Shown here: piece by piece, positions 8,100-16,980 of the stretch
How the letters are laid out: each line of letters opens with the position of its first letter
Position numbering within the stretch: position 1 is the first letter of the stretch
Assembly (NCBI GenBank): GCA_015058295.1
Contig: SVCP01000003.1
Coordinates: 20,531 to 84,530, forward strand
From: Anaerofustis stercorihominis
Lineage (GTDB): Bacteria > Bacillota > Clostridia > Eubacteriales > Anaerofustaceae
DNA: 64,000 bases
Reading direction: 5' to 3'
The notes under the pieces: generated by a model
The model's input: the letters and a program-made list of their open reading frames with translations, nothing else
Told to the model about the DNA's origin: nothing
Database searches by the model: none
Program-made: the position numbers and the translations under genes

Positions 8100-8802
8100 T
8101 TGTAAGCTCCAGGAATATTTCTTCGAGGGAAGAATCTGTATTCTGTTTCAGTTCTTCCATACTGCCGACGGCAATAAGTTTACCTTTATTTATAATTCCT
8201 ACTCTGTCGCAGAATTTCTCAGCCACATCAAGAACATGAGTGGAGAAAAATATGCTTTTTCCTTCAGCGCAGAGTTTTTTCATAAGTTCTTTTAAGTTGA
8301 ATGAGCTCTTCGGATCAAGTCCTACCATTGGTTCGTCCAGGACGAGAAGCTCAGGTTTTGTTACAAGAGCTCCGATGAGGGATATCTTCTGCTGCATTCC
8401 GTGGGAATATGTAGAGATATAATCACCTAAGTTATCGGTCATTTCGAACATAGCTGCATATTCTTCGATGAGGGAAGCTCTTTCTTTGCCGATATCATAC
8501 ATATCCGCCATAAAATTTACATATTCAATACCCTTAATCTTTTTGTTTGCTTCGGGGGTATCGGATACATAAGCCATTTTTTTCTTTGCGGTTATGGGAT
8601 CGACTGATATATCTGTTCCCATAACGGATATGCTTCCGCTTGTAGGACGGAGAATTCCCGTAATCATTTTTATTGTGGTGGTCTTTCCTGCACCATTAGG
8701 ACCGAGGAATCCAAAAATTTCGCCGCTGTTTATGTCAAGGGATAAGTTATCAACCGCAGTCTTGTTGTTGTAGGATTTGCTGAGTTCGCGGATCTTAAGC
8801 AT
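8089..8802 (-). CDS. ABC transporter ATP-binding protein
   Basis: A 237-residue single-domain ABC ATPase with Walker A 'GPNGAGKTT' near residue 36, Q-loop region, signature 'YSHGMQQKI' (a variant of LSGGQ) near 130, Walker B 'LLVLDEPMVGLDP' near 152 and H-loop 'STHVLDVAE' near 190. It would power export through the overlapping permease gene. The ATG at 8802 is preferred because an AAGGAGG site sits just upstream; an in-frame ATG at 8823 lacks one. Confidence 0.93.
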   Translation of the reverse strand: MLKIRELSKSYNNKTAVDNLSLDINSGEIFGFLGPNGAGKTTTIKMITGILRPTSGSISVMGTDISVDPITAKKKMAYVSDTPEANKKIKGIEYVNFMADMYDIGKERASLIEEYAAMFEMTDNLGDYISTYSHGMQQKISLIGALVTKPELLVLDEPMVGLDPKSSFNLKELMKKLCAEGKSIFFSTHVLDVAEKFCDRVGIINKGKLIAVGSMEELKQNTDSSLEEIFLELTNEQ

Positions 8803-8914
8803 AAAAACCTCCTTGATATTCATTTTACACTATATTATTATTTTTCACATATTAAGTCAATGAGATACTGTTAACTAATGAAATTTTAATGATTGCGTTA
8901 TGAAAAACAGCTTT

Positions 8915-9035
8915 TGTCCGGGGACGCCGCAGGCGGTGGGAAGCGTAGGCTTCCCACCTTCAGAAGCGAAGCTTCTGAACTGCTGTCGCGGATGCGACAG
9001 CATGCCTGCGGCGGAGATGGGCGGGGGTGCGGGCG
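8915..9035 (+). repeat. GC-rich cloverleaf repeat, copy 1
   Basis: An outer stem CGCCGCAGGC (8925-8934) / GCCTGCGGCG (9004-9013) encloses three perfect hairpins: 8936-8957 (GTGGGAAGC/GCTTCCCAC), 8959-8979 (TTCAGAAGC/GCTTCTGAA) and 8981-9002 (TGCTGTCGC/GCGACAGCA). The right flank is GATGGGCGGG. The same outer stem and flanks with different arms occur at 13153-13283. The GC content is far above the surroundings. No gene is seen in 8803-9100; the rest is the promoter region of the ABC ATPase and a MarR terminator. Confidence 0.75.
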
Positions 9036-9051
9036 AGGTACGAGGGGCACG

Positions 9052-9083
9052 AAAAAACAGACTGCCGTGAATATGGCAGTCTG
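9052..9083 (-). terminator. Intrinsic terminator after the downstream MarR gene
   Basis: CAGACTGCC and GGCAGTCTG arms (9058-9066, 9075-9083), followed on the minus strand by six T. Confidence 0.85.
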
Positions 9084-9100
9084 TATATGGCTGAAAAAAA

Positions 9101-9562
9101 TTATTTTAATTCTTCGTTTGCTTTTTCGAGAGATGCTTCCAATGAAGAAAGGATAGATGTGAGAGTTTCGATCTTTTCGGCATCAAGGAACTTGTCCATT
9201 GCAAGGCCTTTGTCATTAAAAGCAGCATTTGCTTCTTTGATCACTTCTTCGCCTTTTTCCGTAAGTTCAAGATATACGACTCTCTGATCATAAAAGTCTC
9301 TTGTTTTCTTGAGCATTCCTGCGATCTCAAGCTTTTTGCAGATAGGTGAAAGGTTTGATTTGCTCATATTGAGTTCGAGGCAGAGGGCATTCATGGAGAG
9401 CTTTCCTTCGCTGTGAATTCTGTTCATTACATCCGACTGAGCAACAGTAACCGAATATGGTTTATAGAATTCTTCAATAATACTGTCGATGAGTCTGGAA
9501 ACGTGTTTTATTTTCTGTGAAAGTGCCCCGTTAAGTTCTTCGTGTGTGTTGATGTTTGACAT
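9101..9562 (-). CDS. MarR family transcriptional regulator
   Basis: A 153-residue winged-helix regulator. The DNA-binding region spans about residues 45-105, with the recognition helix at 'ALCLELNMSKSNLSPICKKLE' broken by 'AGMLKKTRDFYDQRVVYLELTEKG', the classic MarR wing, and helices at both ends for dimerisation. It lies 25 bases downstream of a second MarR gene and is probably co-transcribed with it. Its target is unknown; the ABC exporter downstream on the same strand is the obvious candidate. Confidence 0.9.
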   Translation of the reverse strand: MSNINTHEELNGALSQKIKHVSRLIDSIIEEFYKPYSVTVAQSDVMNRIHSEGKLSMNALCLELNMSKSNLSPICKKLEIAGMLKKTRDFYDQRVVYLELTEKGEEVIKEANAAFNDKGLAMDKFLDAEKIETLTSILSSLEASLEKANEELK

Positions 9563-9587
9563 TATATATTTCTCCTTTTTTTATGGC

Positions 9588-10076
9588 CTAATCTCTTGTT
9601 GCCCGTTCGTGTTTTTCCAGATTGACGAGCAGTTTTCTTGCTGTCGAAACAAATGCAAGTATTTCTTCTTCGCTGATATCTTCCGTTAACTGCTCTGTCA
9701 GCTCTGCTGACACGACTCTTGCAAGCTCTCTGCTTTCAACAGCTAACTCGGTTGGGATAAGTTTTTTCAGTCTTCCGTCGTGTTCTGATGCTGTCCTGAT
9801 CAGATATCCGTTATCTTCCAGAACCTTCAGCAGTGTGGAAACGGTTGATTTTCCCATATGAAATGCTGATTCAATATCTTTTTGATATACTTCCCGTTGC
9901 GAACTGTGTTTGTGAATGTATTCCATGATTCCGAACTGATGTCCTGTAAGTCCGGGACCGGACTTTACATTTGACTGCACTTTTGCCTCAGAGAGTCTGA
10001 AGTCATGCTCCCGCTTTATCTGATTGGAAACAGTTCTTATGGTATGCAACAGAAACTGAGATGGTATAATACTCAT
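9588..10076 (-). CDS. MarR family transcriptional regulator
   Basis: A 162-residue MarR protein, first gene of a tandem MarR pair. The winged helix lies at about residues 45-115: 'LTGHQFGIMEYI', recognition helix 'FHMGKSTVSTLLKVLEDNGYL', and wing 'ASEHDGRLKKLIPT' with the conserved D-x-R. A palindrome TAGTTC-N6-GAACTA lies 35 bases upstream of the start and a longer version 150 bases upstream, so autoregulation is likely (inference). Confidence 0.9.
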   Translation of the reverse strand: MSIIPSQFLLHTIRTVSNQIKREHDFRLSEAKVQSNVKSGPGLTGHQFGIMEYIHKHSSQREVYQKDIESAFHMGKSTVSTLLKVLEDNGYLIRTASEHDGRLKKLIPTELAVESRELARVVSAELTEQLTEDISEEEILAFVSTARKLLVNLEKHERATRD

Positions 10077-10110
10077 AATTGACCTTCCAATGTGAATATA
10101 TGATACTTTA

Positions 10111-10128
10111 TAGTTCAGGTATGAACTA
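10111..10128. promoter_or_regulatory. Putative MarR operator 1
   Basis: TAGTTC, 6-base spacer, GAACTA. It shares both half-sites and the spacer length with the palindrome at 10228-10251 and lies in the upstream region of the MarR pair. Confidence 0.6.
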
Positions 10129-10227
10129 ATATGACAAACCTCACCTTCATATCATAAGCATAACATCAACTTTGTTATGTCAGCTACGACAGGGATGGTT
10201 ACGGTTTCGAACGCCATATGTATGAGG

Positions 10228-10251
10228 ATTTAGTTCGGGCACGAACTAAAT
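10228..10251. promoter_or_regulatory. Putative MarR operator 2
   Basis: A perfect palindrome ATTTAGTTC-N6-GAACTAAAT, an extended form of operator 1. The rest of 10129-10477 is AT-rich without a convincing gene. CATAACA/TGTTATG arms near 10160-10182 form a weak hairpin. Confidence 0.65.
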
Positions 10252-10474
10252 ACGTACGTATTATACAGTATGTTTACATAATATGCAATACATTTACAAA
10301 AATATTTATCAAAATTCATAAGCATTATAACATAAATCAAACAACACAAAACTTGTCACACGGATTTTTGGCACAATTTTTATATTATAATTATAATAGT
10401 ACGGTTTCTGTTGTATCCATAATCAACTGCGCATACAAAAAATGAATATTTCTGTATAAGAAGATGCTAAGTTA

Positions 10475-10483
10475 TGGTATAAT
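10475..10483 (+). promoter_or_regulatory. Extended -10 promoter directly at tsaE
   Basis: TGG followed by TATAAT (10478-10483) is an extended -10 element. The expected start of transcription (about 10490) falls two bases from the tsaE ATG at 10492, and no Shine-Dalgarno sequence is visible. Confidence 0.5.
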
Positions 10484-10491
10484 TAAGTGCT

Positions 10492-10971
10492 ATGGAAAAA
10501 ATAAGATTCAGGACCTCAGACGAACAACAGACAATTCTTCTTGCCACAGCAGTTGCTGAAATACTACGCCACGGTCAGATAATCGCTCTCAATGGAGATC
10601 TTGCCGCGGGGAAAAGTGTGTTTTCTGCAGCAGTACTCAGGCATCTCGGATATAAAGGAAAGGTGACGTCGCCTACATACACCATAATAAACGAATACGA
10701 CCTGCCGGGAGGCACAGCGTATCATATGGATGCGTATCGTCTCGGAAGCAGTGATGATCTTGATGTCATCGGATATTATGATATTATCGATGAGTGTGTT
10801 GTTATGCTCATTGAGTGGGCAGAGATAATAGACGATGTTATAGAAGATGATGCCTTGTATATAGATATAACAAAAGGTGACGATGACGAAAGATATTTTG
10901 AAATGTATTCTTCGGATGAATCACTTATGAAAAAGCTTATGGAGGTTTCGTATGATTATCCTTGCCATTGA
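10492..10971 (+). CDS. tsaE: tRNA t6A biosynthesis ATPase TsaE
   Basis: A 159-residue P-loop ATPase that works with TsaB and TsaD in making N6-threonylcarbamoyl-adenosine at A37 of ANN-decoding tRNAs. Walker A 'NGDLAAGKS' lies at about 35-43, 'VTSPTYTIINEY' (switch) near 63 and 'HMDAYRLGSSDD' near 80, followed by 'LIEWAEII', all TsaE hallmarks. It is the first gene of tsaE-tsaB-rimI-tsaD and overlaps tsaB by 20 bases. The start lacks an RBS and lies almost at the predicted transcription start. Confidence 0.95.
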   Translation: MEKIRFRTSDEQQTILLATAVAEILRHGQIIALNGDLAAGKSVFSAAVLRHLGYKGKVTSPTYTIINEYDLPGGTAYHMDAYRLGSSDDLDVIGYYDIIDECVVMLIEWAEIIDDVIEDDALYIDITKGDDDERYFEMYSSDESLMKKLMEVSYDYPCH

Positions 10972-11644
10972 TACATCTACCGTATCCGCAAGTGTTGCGG
11001 TTATGGATGAGAATAAACTTCACGGACTGTACAGTACAAACTATAAACTCAAACATTCGGAAAAGCTTCTTCCTCTTATAGAATCTCTTCTTGAACAGAT
11101 AAATATGACTCTCTCCGATATGGACGCTTTCGCACTTACTGTGGGCCCCGGATCATTTACAGGACTTCGAATCGGTGCGGCAACGATCAAAGGATTTGCA
11201 TATGCCACAGGCAAGCCGGTAATCCCCGTATCAACCCTCGAAGCTCTTGCGTATTCACAGGAAAACTTCACGGGAATTATAGCTCCGATACTTGATGCGC
11301 AGAGAAATCAGGTATACTGTGCAATGTTCCGTAACTCAGAGGATAAGCCTCAAAGGATCAGCGAGGACAACAGTCTCGGCATCGAAGAATTCTGCGAGAT
11401 GCTTGTTTCTGAACTGAAAGACGGTGAAAGAGCATTGTTTCTCGGTGACGGGGTGATGAAATTCCGTGAAAAGATAATATCTCTTATGGGAAATAAGGCA
11501 AAATTTGCTGACAGTGTGAGCTGCATGCCGTCAGCTGCATATACAGCCAAAGCGGCACTTCTGAGCGACAGACGTGAGAGTGCGTATTCTCTTGATCTGA
11601 ATTATATAAGAAAAGCCCAGGCAGAGGAGAACCTGAAAAAATGA
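10952..11644 (+). CDS. tsaB: tRNA t6A biosynthesis protein TsaB
   Basis: A 230-residue inactive-kinase-like subunit that scaffolds the TsaBDE complex. The N-terminus 'MIILAIDTSTVSASVAV', 'HSEKLLPLIESLL' and 'VGPGSFTGLRIGAATIKG' (about 65-82) are diagnostic of TsaB. The AGGAGG-like site (ATGGAGGTTTCG) lies within tsaE. It overlaps rimI by 4 bases, indicating translational coupling. Confidence 0.95.
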   Translation: MIILAIDTSTVSASVAVMDENKLHGLYSTNYKLKHSEKLLPLIESLLEQINMTLSDMDAFALTVGPGSFTGLRIGAATIKGFAYATGKPVIPVSTLEALAYSQENFTGIIAPILDAQRNQVYCAMFRNSEDKPQRISEDNSLGIEEFCEMLVSELKDGERALFLGDGVMKFREKIISLMGNKAKFADSVSCMPSAAYTAKAALLSDRRESAYSLDLNYIRKAQAEENLKK

Positions 11645-12087
11645 TCACTATCAGGGAAGCGACGGAAAACGATATTTTTGATATATATCCCATTGCCTGC
11701 AGTTGCTTTCATCAGCCCTGGTCGGAAGCTGCCCTGTTTGATGAGATCATAAGAGACACTTCTGTGGTCGTCGTTGCGGAATGTGACGGGAAAGTCGTGG
11801 GATTTGTCACTGTGACGGTTTTTTATGACGAAGGGCATATAACAAATGTTGCTGTGCTTGGGGAATACAGACGGATGGGTATCGCATCAATGATGATGGA
11901 TGAAGCGATAAAATTGTCTCTTGAAAGATTTGAATTATACCTGCATACTCTTGAAGTCAGGATAACAAACGATGCGGCAATCGGACTTTATACGAAAAAA
12001 GGATTTGTCGCCGTTGGTATAAGGCCGAACTATTACAATGACACAAATGAAGATGCTCTTCTTATGAGCATAATATATGGTGAATAA
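11641..12087 (+). CDS. rimI: Ribosomal protein S18-alanine N-acetyltransferase RimI
   Basis: A 148-residue GNAT acetyltransferase. The acetyl-CoA-binding motif A is '[17 protein letters not shown]' (about 72-88), and '[29 protein letters not shown]' is the RimI-type motif B region. Its position between tsaB and tsaD is the standard one for rimI in Firmicutes. It begins at an ATGA overlap with tsaB. Confidence 0.9.
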   Translation: MITIREATENDIFDIYPIACSCFHQPWSEAALFDEIIRDTSVVVVAECDGKVVGFVTVTVFYDEGHITNVAVLGEYRRMGIASMMMDEAIKLSLERFELYLHTLEVRITNDAAIGLYTKKGFVAVGIRPNYYNDTNEDALLMSIIYGE

Positions 12088-12088
12088 A

Positions 12089-13096
12089 ATGAGCAGTATA
12101 AAAATTCTTGCAATAGAGTCCTCCTGCGACGAAACTTCCGCAGCTGTAATTGAGGACGGAAAATTACTCTCAAATATAATTGCAACACAGATAGATATTC
12201 ATGCACTTTACGGTGGGGTAGTCCCGGAGATAGCTTCACGCAGTCATCTTGAAGCAATCAGTTCTGTCGTTGATTCCGCCCTCAATGAGTCCGGGTATAC
12301 TCTTGAGGATATGTCTGCCATTGCCGTAACGAAGGGTCCCGGCCTTGTCGGTGCGCTTCTCATCGGAGTATCTTATGCAAAAGCTCTTGCTATGGCTTCC
12401 GGAAAACCAATCATCGGCGTGAATCATATGGCAGGACACATCAGCGCAAACTTTCTTCTTGGTGCAAAGCCTCCGTTTATCTGTCTCGTTGTTTCAGGGG
12501 GGCATACCATGATCGTAAGGGTAGATGATTACACATCTTTCACCGTTCTCGGATCTACCCGTGATGATGCGGCAGGTGAAGCTTTTGATAAAGTTGCAAG
12601 GGTTATGGGACTTGCTTATCCGGGGGGCGCAAAACTTGACAAGCTGGCAGATCTCGGAGATGAATATTCCATAGATTTACCGAAAGCAATGCTTAAAGAA
12701 GATAATTATGATTTCAGCTTCAGCGGAATGAAGAGTGCCGTACTTAATTACCTCAACAAGGCGAAGATGAAAGGCGAGGAAGTAAACAAAGAAAATTTAT
12801 GTGCATCATTCAGACGCAGTGTTGTGGACATTCTCGTAACAAAGCTCGAAAAAGCCGCAAAAGCGGAAGGACTGAATACCATTGCTGTGTGTGGCGGGGT
12901 CGCATGTAACAGTCTTCTCAGAAAAGAGCTGAAGGCACTTGCAGACAGAAACGGTTATGAACTGTTTATTCCCGATAATGTTCTTTGCTCGGACAATGCG
13001 GGAATGATAGCAGCGCAGGCATATCATATGTATAAAAACGGAGATTTCTCTGATCTGAAGCTTAACGCTGTTGCTTCTCTGGAGTTATGTCAGTGA
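12089..13096 (+). CDS. tsaD: tRNA N6-adenosine threonylcarbamoyltransferase TsaD
   Basis: An ASKHA-fold metalloenzyme of about 335 residues that transfers the threonylcarbamoyl group to A37. '[15 protein letters not shown]' is the phosphate-binding N-terminus, and the metal-binding HxxxH is in '[13 protein letters not shown]' (about 108-120). '[11 protein letters not shown]' and '[11 protein letters not shown]' are further family motifs, and '[10 protein letters not shown]' carries the metal-ligand Asp. ATG 12089 is preferred over ATG 12077, which lies inside rimI and lacks an RBS, but both are possible. It ends the operon before a strong terminator. Confidence 0.95.
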   Translation: MSSIKILAIESSCDETSAAVIEDGKLLSNIIATQIDIHALYGGVVPEIASRSHLEAISSVVDSALNESGYTLEDMSAIAVTKGPGLVGALLIGVSYAKALAMASGKPIIGVNHMAGHISANFLLGAKPPFICLVVSGGHTMIVRVDDYTSFTVLGSTRDDAAGEAFDKVARVMGLAYPGGAKLDKLADLGDEYSIDLPKAMLKEDNYDFSFSGMKSAVLNYLNKAKMKGEEVNKENLCASFRRSVVDILVTKLEKAAKAEGLNTIAVCGGVACNSLLRKELKALADRNGYELFIPDNVLCSDNAGMIAAQAYHMYKNGDFSDLKLNAVASLELCQ

Positions 13097-13110
13097 AATA
13101 TATTTTTCGC

Positions 13111-13141
13111 AAAGAGTACCTTTGAGTGCTCTTTTTTTTGT
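13111..13141 (+). terminator. Intrinsic terminator of the tsa operon
   Basis: AAAGAGTAC (13111-13119) and GTGCTCTTT (13126-13134) pair with one G-U, followed by T residues. Confidence 0.85.
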
Positions 13142-13152
13142 ATGTGATTACT

Positions 13153-13283
13153 TCGTCGGGGCAGCCGCAGGCGGCAGGCATCGCCTGAGCGATGCCTGCT
13201 CGTGCAGATGCGTCGGAAACGCATCTGTACGGTCATTGCAGCAAAGCTTCAATGACTGCGCCTGCCTGCGGCGGGGTGGGCGG
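13153..13283 (+). repeat. GC-rich cloverleaf repeat, copy 2
   Basis: The outer stem GCCGCAGGC (13164-13172) / GCCTGCGGC (13264-13272) is identical to copy 1. The three arms are 13174-13199 (GCAGGCATCGC/GCGATGCCTGC), 13202-13230 (GTGCAGATGCGT/ACGCATCTGTAC, one G-U) and 13232-13256 (GTCATTG/CAATGAC, with an inner AGC-AAA-GCT). Arm sequences differ entirely from copy 1 but pairing is kept. The right flank is GGTGGGCGGG. Apart from this and the hrcA promoter, the gap 13097-13448 holds nothing else I can see. Confidence 0.75.
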
Positions 13284-13346
13284 GAAACGGCATATGAAAA
13301 GAAAATATAAAGAATTATTAAAAAAACATTAGAAATGACTAAACTA

Positions 13347-13375
13347 TTGACAAAACTACTTTTGGGGAGTATACT
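13347..13375 (+). promoter_or_regulatory. Sigma-A promoter of the hrcA operon
   Basis: TTGACA (13347-13352), a 17-base spacer and TATACT (13370-13375). It is bracketed by an inverted repeat ATGACTAAA (13335-13343) / TTTAGTCAT (13375-13383). Confidence 0.85.
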
Positions 13376-13384
13376 TTAGTCATG

Positions 13385-13411
13385 TTAGCACTCAAGTGAA
13401 GTGAGTGCTAA
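13385..13411. promoter_or_regulatory. CIRCE operator (HrcA binding site)
   Basis: TTAGCACTC, a 9-base spacer and GAGTGCTAA: a perfect match to the CIRCE consensus. It lies immediately downstream of the predicted transcription start and 38 bases before hrcA, so HrcA represses its own operon and is relieved on heat shock. Confidence 0.97.
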
Positions 13412-13448
13412 TAAAAAGAGGCGTGAGCCTCTGTGCAGAAGGTGTGCT

Positions 13449-14495
13449 ATGGCGAAGAATGATGAAAGGAAATACGAAATACTCAATGCAATCATAAAAG
13501 ATTACATTCATACGGCTGAACCGGTCGGTTCAAGAACCCTTGAGAAGAAATACAATCTCGGTGTTTCATCCGCTACTATCCGCAACGAAATGGCAGATCT
13601 GGAAGATCTGGGATATCTTGTGCAGCCTCACGCATCTGCAGGAAGGATCCCGACGCAAAAGGCATACAGATTCTATGTAGATAAATATATGCAGGTTTTT
13701 GATCTTCCGCCTACGGTAAGCGAAGAAGTGAGAACTCAGTACGAACAGTATCTCGGTGAGCTTGAAGCAGCAGTTGAAAAAACGGCGGAGATACTTAATA
13801 AACTTACGAACTATACGGCACTGATCACTTCACCGAATATTGCGGAGACAAATATAAGGGATGTTCATCTTATACCCGTTGAAAACGAAAGGATACTCAT
13901 CGTTGTAATTACAATGCAGGGTATTGTAAAGAGTGCGGAATTCAAACTTGATATTATTCCCACAAGTTCTCAGCTTGAAAGGGTAGGAAACTTCCTTACG
14001 TTCTGTAAAAAAATAAAAACCGAATATTCCGCAGGAAGATTTGCCAGTGAATATGAACTTCTTGACAGGACGGAACAGAAGATACTTTCGCAGATAGTTC
14101 CTGCGATAAATCTTCTTCTGAACACATCATCGGATACGAAGATTTATTCAAACGGGCTTACGGAGATACTCAATCATCCGGAATTTCAGAACACAGCAAA
14201 GGCAAAGCAGATCCTCGACACATTATACAAACAGGAACTTGTAGGTATGCTTCTCGCTTCCAATAATGAAAGTCTTGATATAAAAATAGGCTCTGAAACG
14301 GAAGTAAATGAACTTGAGGACTGTTCTCTGATCACAGCAACATATAAATATAACGGTGTGCCAATCGGCACCATCGGACTTATAGGTCCTACGAGAATGG
14401 ATTACGACAAATGTGTATCGGCACTTAACGTAATGACGAACCAGTTGAGTAAATATATAAACGACAGTATTGGAGGAAACGATCTTGACAATTGA
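13449..14495 (+). CDS. hrcA: Heat-inducible transcription repressor HrcA
   Basis: A 348-residue repressor. The N-terminal winged helix ('YEILNAIIKDYIHTAEPVGS' and 'LGVSSATIRNEMADLEDLGYL', about 7-60) is followed by 'HASAGRIPTQKAYRFYVDKY' and the GAF-like HrcA domain, ending with 'IGLIGPTRMDY'. The frame opens earlier at a GTG inside CIRCE (13401), but the ATG at 13449 has an AGAAGG site at the right distance and gives the family N-terminus. HrcA folding depends on GroEL in other Firmicutes. It overlaps grpE by 11 bases. Confidence 0.96.
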   Translation: MAKNDERKYEILNAIIKDYIHTAEPVGSRTLEKKYNLGVSSATIRNEMADLEDLGYLVQPHASAGRIPTQKAYRFYVDKYMQVFDLPPTVSEEVRTQYEQYLGELEAAVEKTAEILNKLTNYTALITSPNIAETNIRDVHLIPVENERILIVVITMQGIVKSAEFKLDIIPTSSQLERVGNFLTFCKKIKTEYSAGRFASEYELLDRTEQKILSQIVPAINLLLNTSSDTKIYSNGLTEILNHPEFQNTAKAKQILDTLYKQELVGMLLASNNESLDIKIGSETEVNELEDCSLITATYKYNGVPIGTIGLIGPTRMDYDKCVSALNVMTNQLSKYINDSIGGNDLDN

Positions 14496-15024
14496 TAAAG
14501 AGATCTTAAACGAAGAAACTTCTCCCGAAACAGCGGAAGAAGTTATTACTGAAGAAAACGCAGCGGAAGAAACTATTGAACTGAGCGAAACGGATATTTT
14601 AAAAGCACAGCTCAGTGAAAAGGAAGACAGCTATTTAAGATTATACGCTGACTTTGACAACTACAGAAAAAGAGCATCGAAAGAAAAGCTTGAAGCTTAT
14701 ACAGATGCAACCTCTTCCGTAATGGAAAAACTTCTTCCGGTAATTGATAACCTTGAAAGAGCACTCTCAGCAGATGCGGAAGAAACTCCGTTTTATAATG
14801 GTGTGAAAATGGTTGCGAAGCAGCTTGACGACACGCTTACTTCTCTCGGTCTTGAAAAAATTCAGGCAGAAGGAGCTCAGTTTGACCCGAATTTCCATTA
14901 TGCGGTAATGACAGAAAGTCTTGATGACAGGGAAGACAATGAGATCGTGGATGTATTCCAGGCAGGATACACATTCAAAGGCAAAGTCATCAGGCCATCA
15001 ATGGTAAAGGTGAATCAGAAATAA
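14485..15024 (+). CDS. grpE: Nucleotide exchange factor GrpE
   Basis: A 179-residue GrpE: an acidic, Glu-rich N-terminal tail (residues 1-45), a long coiled coil ('LRLYADFDNYRKRASKEK') and the beta-domain ending in 'YTFKGKVIRPSMVKVNQ'. It releases ADP from DnaK. The start is taken as TTG at 14485, eight bases after GGAGG (14472-14476); an in-frame TTG at 14470 overlaps that RBS and is less likely. The rare start may lower GrpE relative to DnaK. The gene overlaps hrcA. Confidence 0.94.
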   Translation: MTIDKEILNEETSPETAEEVITEENAAEETIELSETDILKAQLSEKEDSYLRLYADFDNYRKRASKEKLEAYTDATSSVMEKLLPVIDNLERALSADAEETPFYNGVKMVAKQLDDTLTSLGLEKIQAEGAQFDPNFHYAVMTESLDDREDNEIVDVFQAGYTFKGKVIRPSMVKVNQK

Positions 15025-15114
15025 TTGCCTCAAAGGCATAAAGTAAGTTTATACGGGAATATCCCATAATAATTTATATATATCGCAAACAACAATCAGG
15101 AGGAAAATAGATTT

Positions 15115-16953
15115 ATGGCTAAAGAAAAAATTATCGGTATCGACCTTGGTACAACAAACTCTTGCGTAGCAGTTATGGAAGGCGGCGAAGCTGTCGTTAT
15201 CGCTAACGCAGAAGGCGCAAGAACAACACCGTCAGTAGTAGCTTTTACAAAAAACGGTGAAAGACTCGTAGGACAGGTAGCAAAAAGACAGGCAGTTACA
15301 AACCCGGACAGAACGATCTCTTCAATCAAGAGAGAAATGGGTACTAACCACAAAGTAAAAGTAGACGGAAGCGAATACACACCGCAGGAAATTTCAGCAA
15401 TGATCCTTCAGAAACTTAAAAAGGATGCTGAAAGCTATCTTGGTGAAGAAGTAACAAAGGCTGTTATCACAGTTCCCGCATACTTCACAGACTCACAGAG
15501 ACAGGCAACAAAAGACGCAGGCAAGATCGCAGGTCTTGAAGTTCTCAGAATTATCAATGAACCGACAGCTGCATCTCTCGCATACGGACTTGAAAAAGGC
15601 GACAACCAGAAGATCATGGTATATGACCTTGGCGGCGGCACATTCGACGTTTCAATCCTCGAACTTGGCGACGGCGTATTCGAAGTTCTCGCAACAAACG
15701 GCAACAACCGTCTCGGTGGCGATGACTTTGACGCAAGACTTATGAACTACTTCATCAATGAGTTTAAAAAACAGACAGGTATCGACCTTGCAGGCGACAG
15801 AATGGCTGTTCAGAGACTTAAAGAAGCTGCAGAAAAGACAAAGATCGAACTTTCAAGCGCAATGACAAGTGATGTAAACCTTCCGTTCATCGCTTCAGGT
15901 CCGGAAGGCCCGGTTCACTTCGAAATGACTATCACAAGAGCAAAATTCGAAGAACTTATCCATGACCTTATCCAGGCAACAAAGATCCCGGTTCAGAATG
16001 CTATCCGTGACAGTGGTCTCAGCGTAAATCAGATCGATAAAGTTATTCTCGTAGGCGGTTCAACACGTGTTCCTGCTGTTCAGGCACTTGTTAAGGAAGT
16101 TACAGGCAAAGAAGCTTTCAAAGGCATCAACCCGGACGAATGTGTAGCTATCGGTGCTGCTATTCAGGGCGGCGTTCTTGCAGGTGATGTAAAGGATGTT
16201 CTCCTTCTTGACGTAACACCGCTTTCACTTGGTATTGAAACACTCGGCGGAGTATTCACAACACTCATTCCGAGAAACACAACTATCCCCACAAAGAAGA
16301 GCCAGATCTTCTCAACAGCTGCAGATAATCAGACATCAGTAGACATTCATGTTCTTCAGGGCGAAAGAAAGATGGCAGGCGACAACAAGACTCTTGGTCG
16401 CTTCCAGCTCTCAGGCATCACAATGGCTCCGAAGGGAGTTCCGCAGATCGAAGTAACATTCGACATCGACGCTAACGGTATCGTAAACGTAAGTGCAAAA
16501 GACCTCGGAACAGGCAACCTTCAGAACGTAGTAATCAAGTCTTCAACAAACATGTCATCTGAAGAAATCGAACAGGCAATCAAAGATGCTGAAAGATTCG
16601 CAGAAGAAGACAAGAAGAAAGAAGAAGAAATTACAACAAAGAACAATGCCGATGCGATGATCTATCAGGTAGAAAAACAGCTCAAAGATCTTGGTGATAA
16701 AGTAACAAGCGAAGAAAGAATGAACGTTGAAGCAGCTGTTAACGATCTTAAAGCGCTCCTTAACGGAAACGATACAGAAGCTATCAAGAACGCAACAGAA
16801 AAACTCAGTGAAGCATTCTACCCCATCGCTCAGAGAATGTATTCTCAGACAGAAGGTACACAGGGTGCTGAATTCACACAGGGCGCTGATTACACTCAGA
16901 ATCCGGGAAACAATGACGACAACGTTGTTGACGCTGACTACGAAGTAGACTGA
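15115..16953 (+). CDS. dnaK: Chaperone protein DnaK (Hsp70)
   Basis: A 612-residue Hsp70 with the nucleotide-binding domain at about 1-360 ('[18 protein letters not shown]', '[14 protein letters not shown]', '[14 protein letters not shown]'), linker '[16 protein letters not shown]', substrate-binding domain (370-480) and helical lid, ending in a Gly/Asn-rich tail and 'VVDADYEVD'. The 24-residue insert of Gram-negative DnaK is absent, as expected in Firmicutes. AGGAGG lies upstream. The 90-base gap to grpE holds no second CIRCE. Confidence 0.98.
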   Translation: MAKEKIIGIDLGTTNSCVAVMEGGEAVVIANAEGARTTPSVVAFTKNGERLVGQVAKRQAVTNPDRTISSIKREMGTNHKVKVDGSEYTPQEISAMILQKLKKDAESYLGEEVTKAVITVPAYFTDSQRQATKDAGKIAGLEVLRIINEPTAASLAYGLEKGDNQKIMVYDLGGGTFDVSILELGDGVFEVLATNGNNRLGGDDFDARLMNYFINEFKKQTGIDLAGDRMAVQRLKEAAEKTKIELSSAMTSDVNLPFIASGPEGPVHFEMTITRAKFEELIHDLIQATKIPVQNAIRDSGLSVNQIDKVILVGGSTRVPAVQALVKEVTGKEAFKGINPDECVAIGAAIQGGVLAGDVKDVLLLDVTPLSLGIETLGGVFTTLIPRNTTIPTKKSQIFSTAADNQTSVDIHVLQGERKMAGDNKTLGRFQLSGITMAPKGVPQIEVTFDIDANGIVNVSAKDLGTGNLQNVVIKSSTNMSSEEIEQAIKDAERFAEEDKKKEEEITTKNNADAMIYQVEKQLKDLGDKVTSEERMNVEAAVNDLKALLNGNDTEAIKNATEKLSEAFYPIAQRMYSQTEGTQGAEFTQGADYTQNPGNNDDNVVDADYEVD

Positions 16954-16980
16954 TAAATTCCATCAATCCCAAATATATAA

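Noticed and set aside
8893..9287. Open frames through the first cloverleaf repeat
   Set aside because: Stop-poor because of high GC; they cross a terminator and the MarR gene without an RBS.
10218..10445. A 75-codon frame upstream of tsaE
   Set aside because: It runs through the MarR operator and AT-rich DNA, has no RBS and has a random composition.
13401..13448. Upstream GTG start for HrcA
   Set aside because: It lies inside the CIRCE operator and adds 16 residues foreign to the family; ATG 13449 has a proper RBS.
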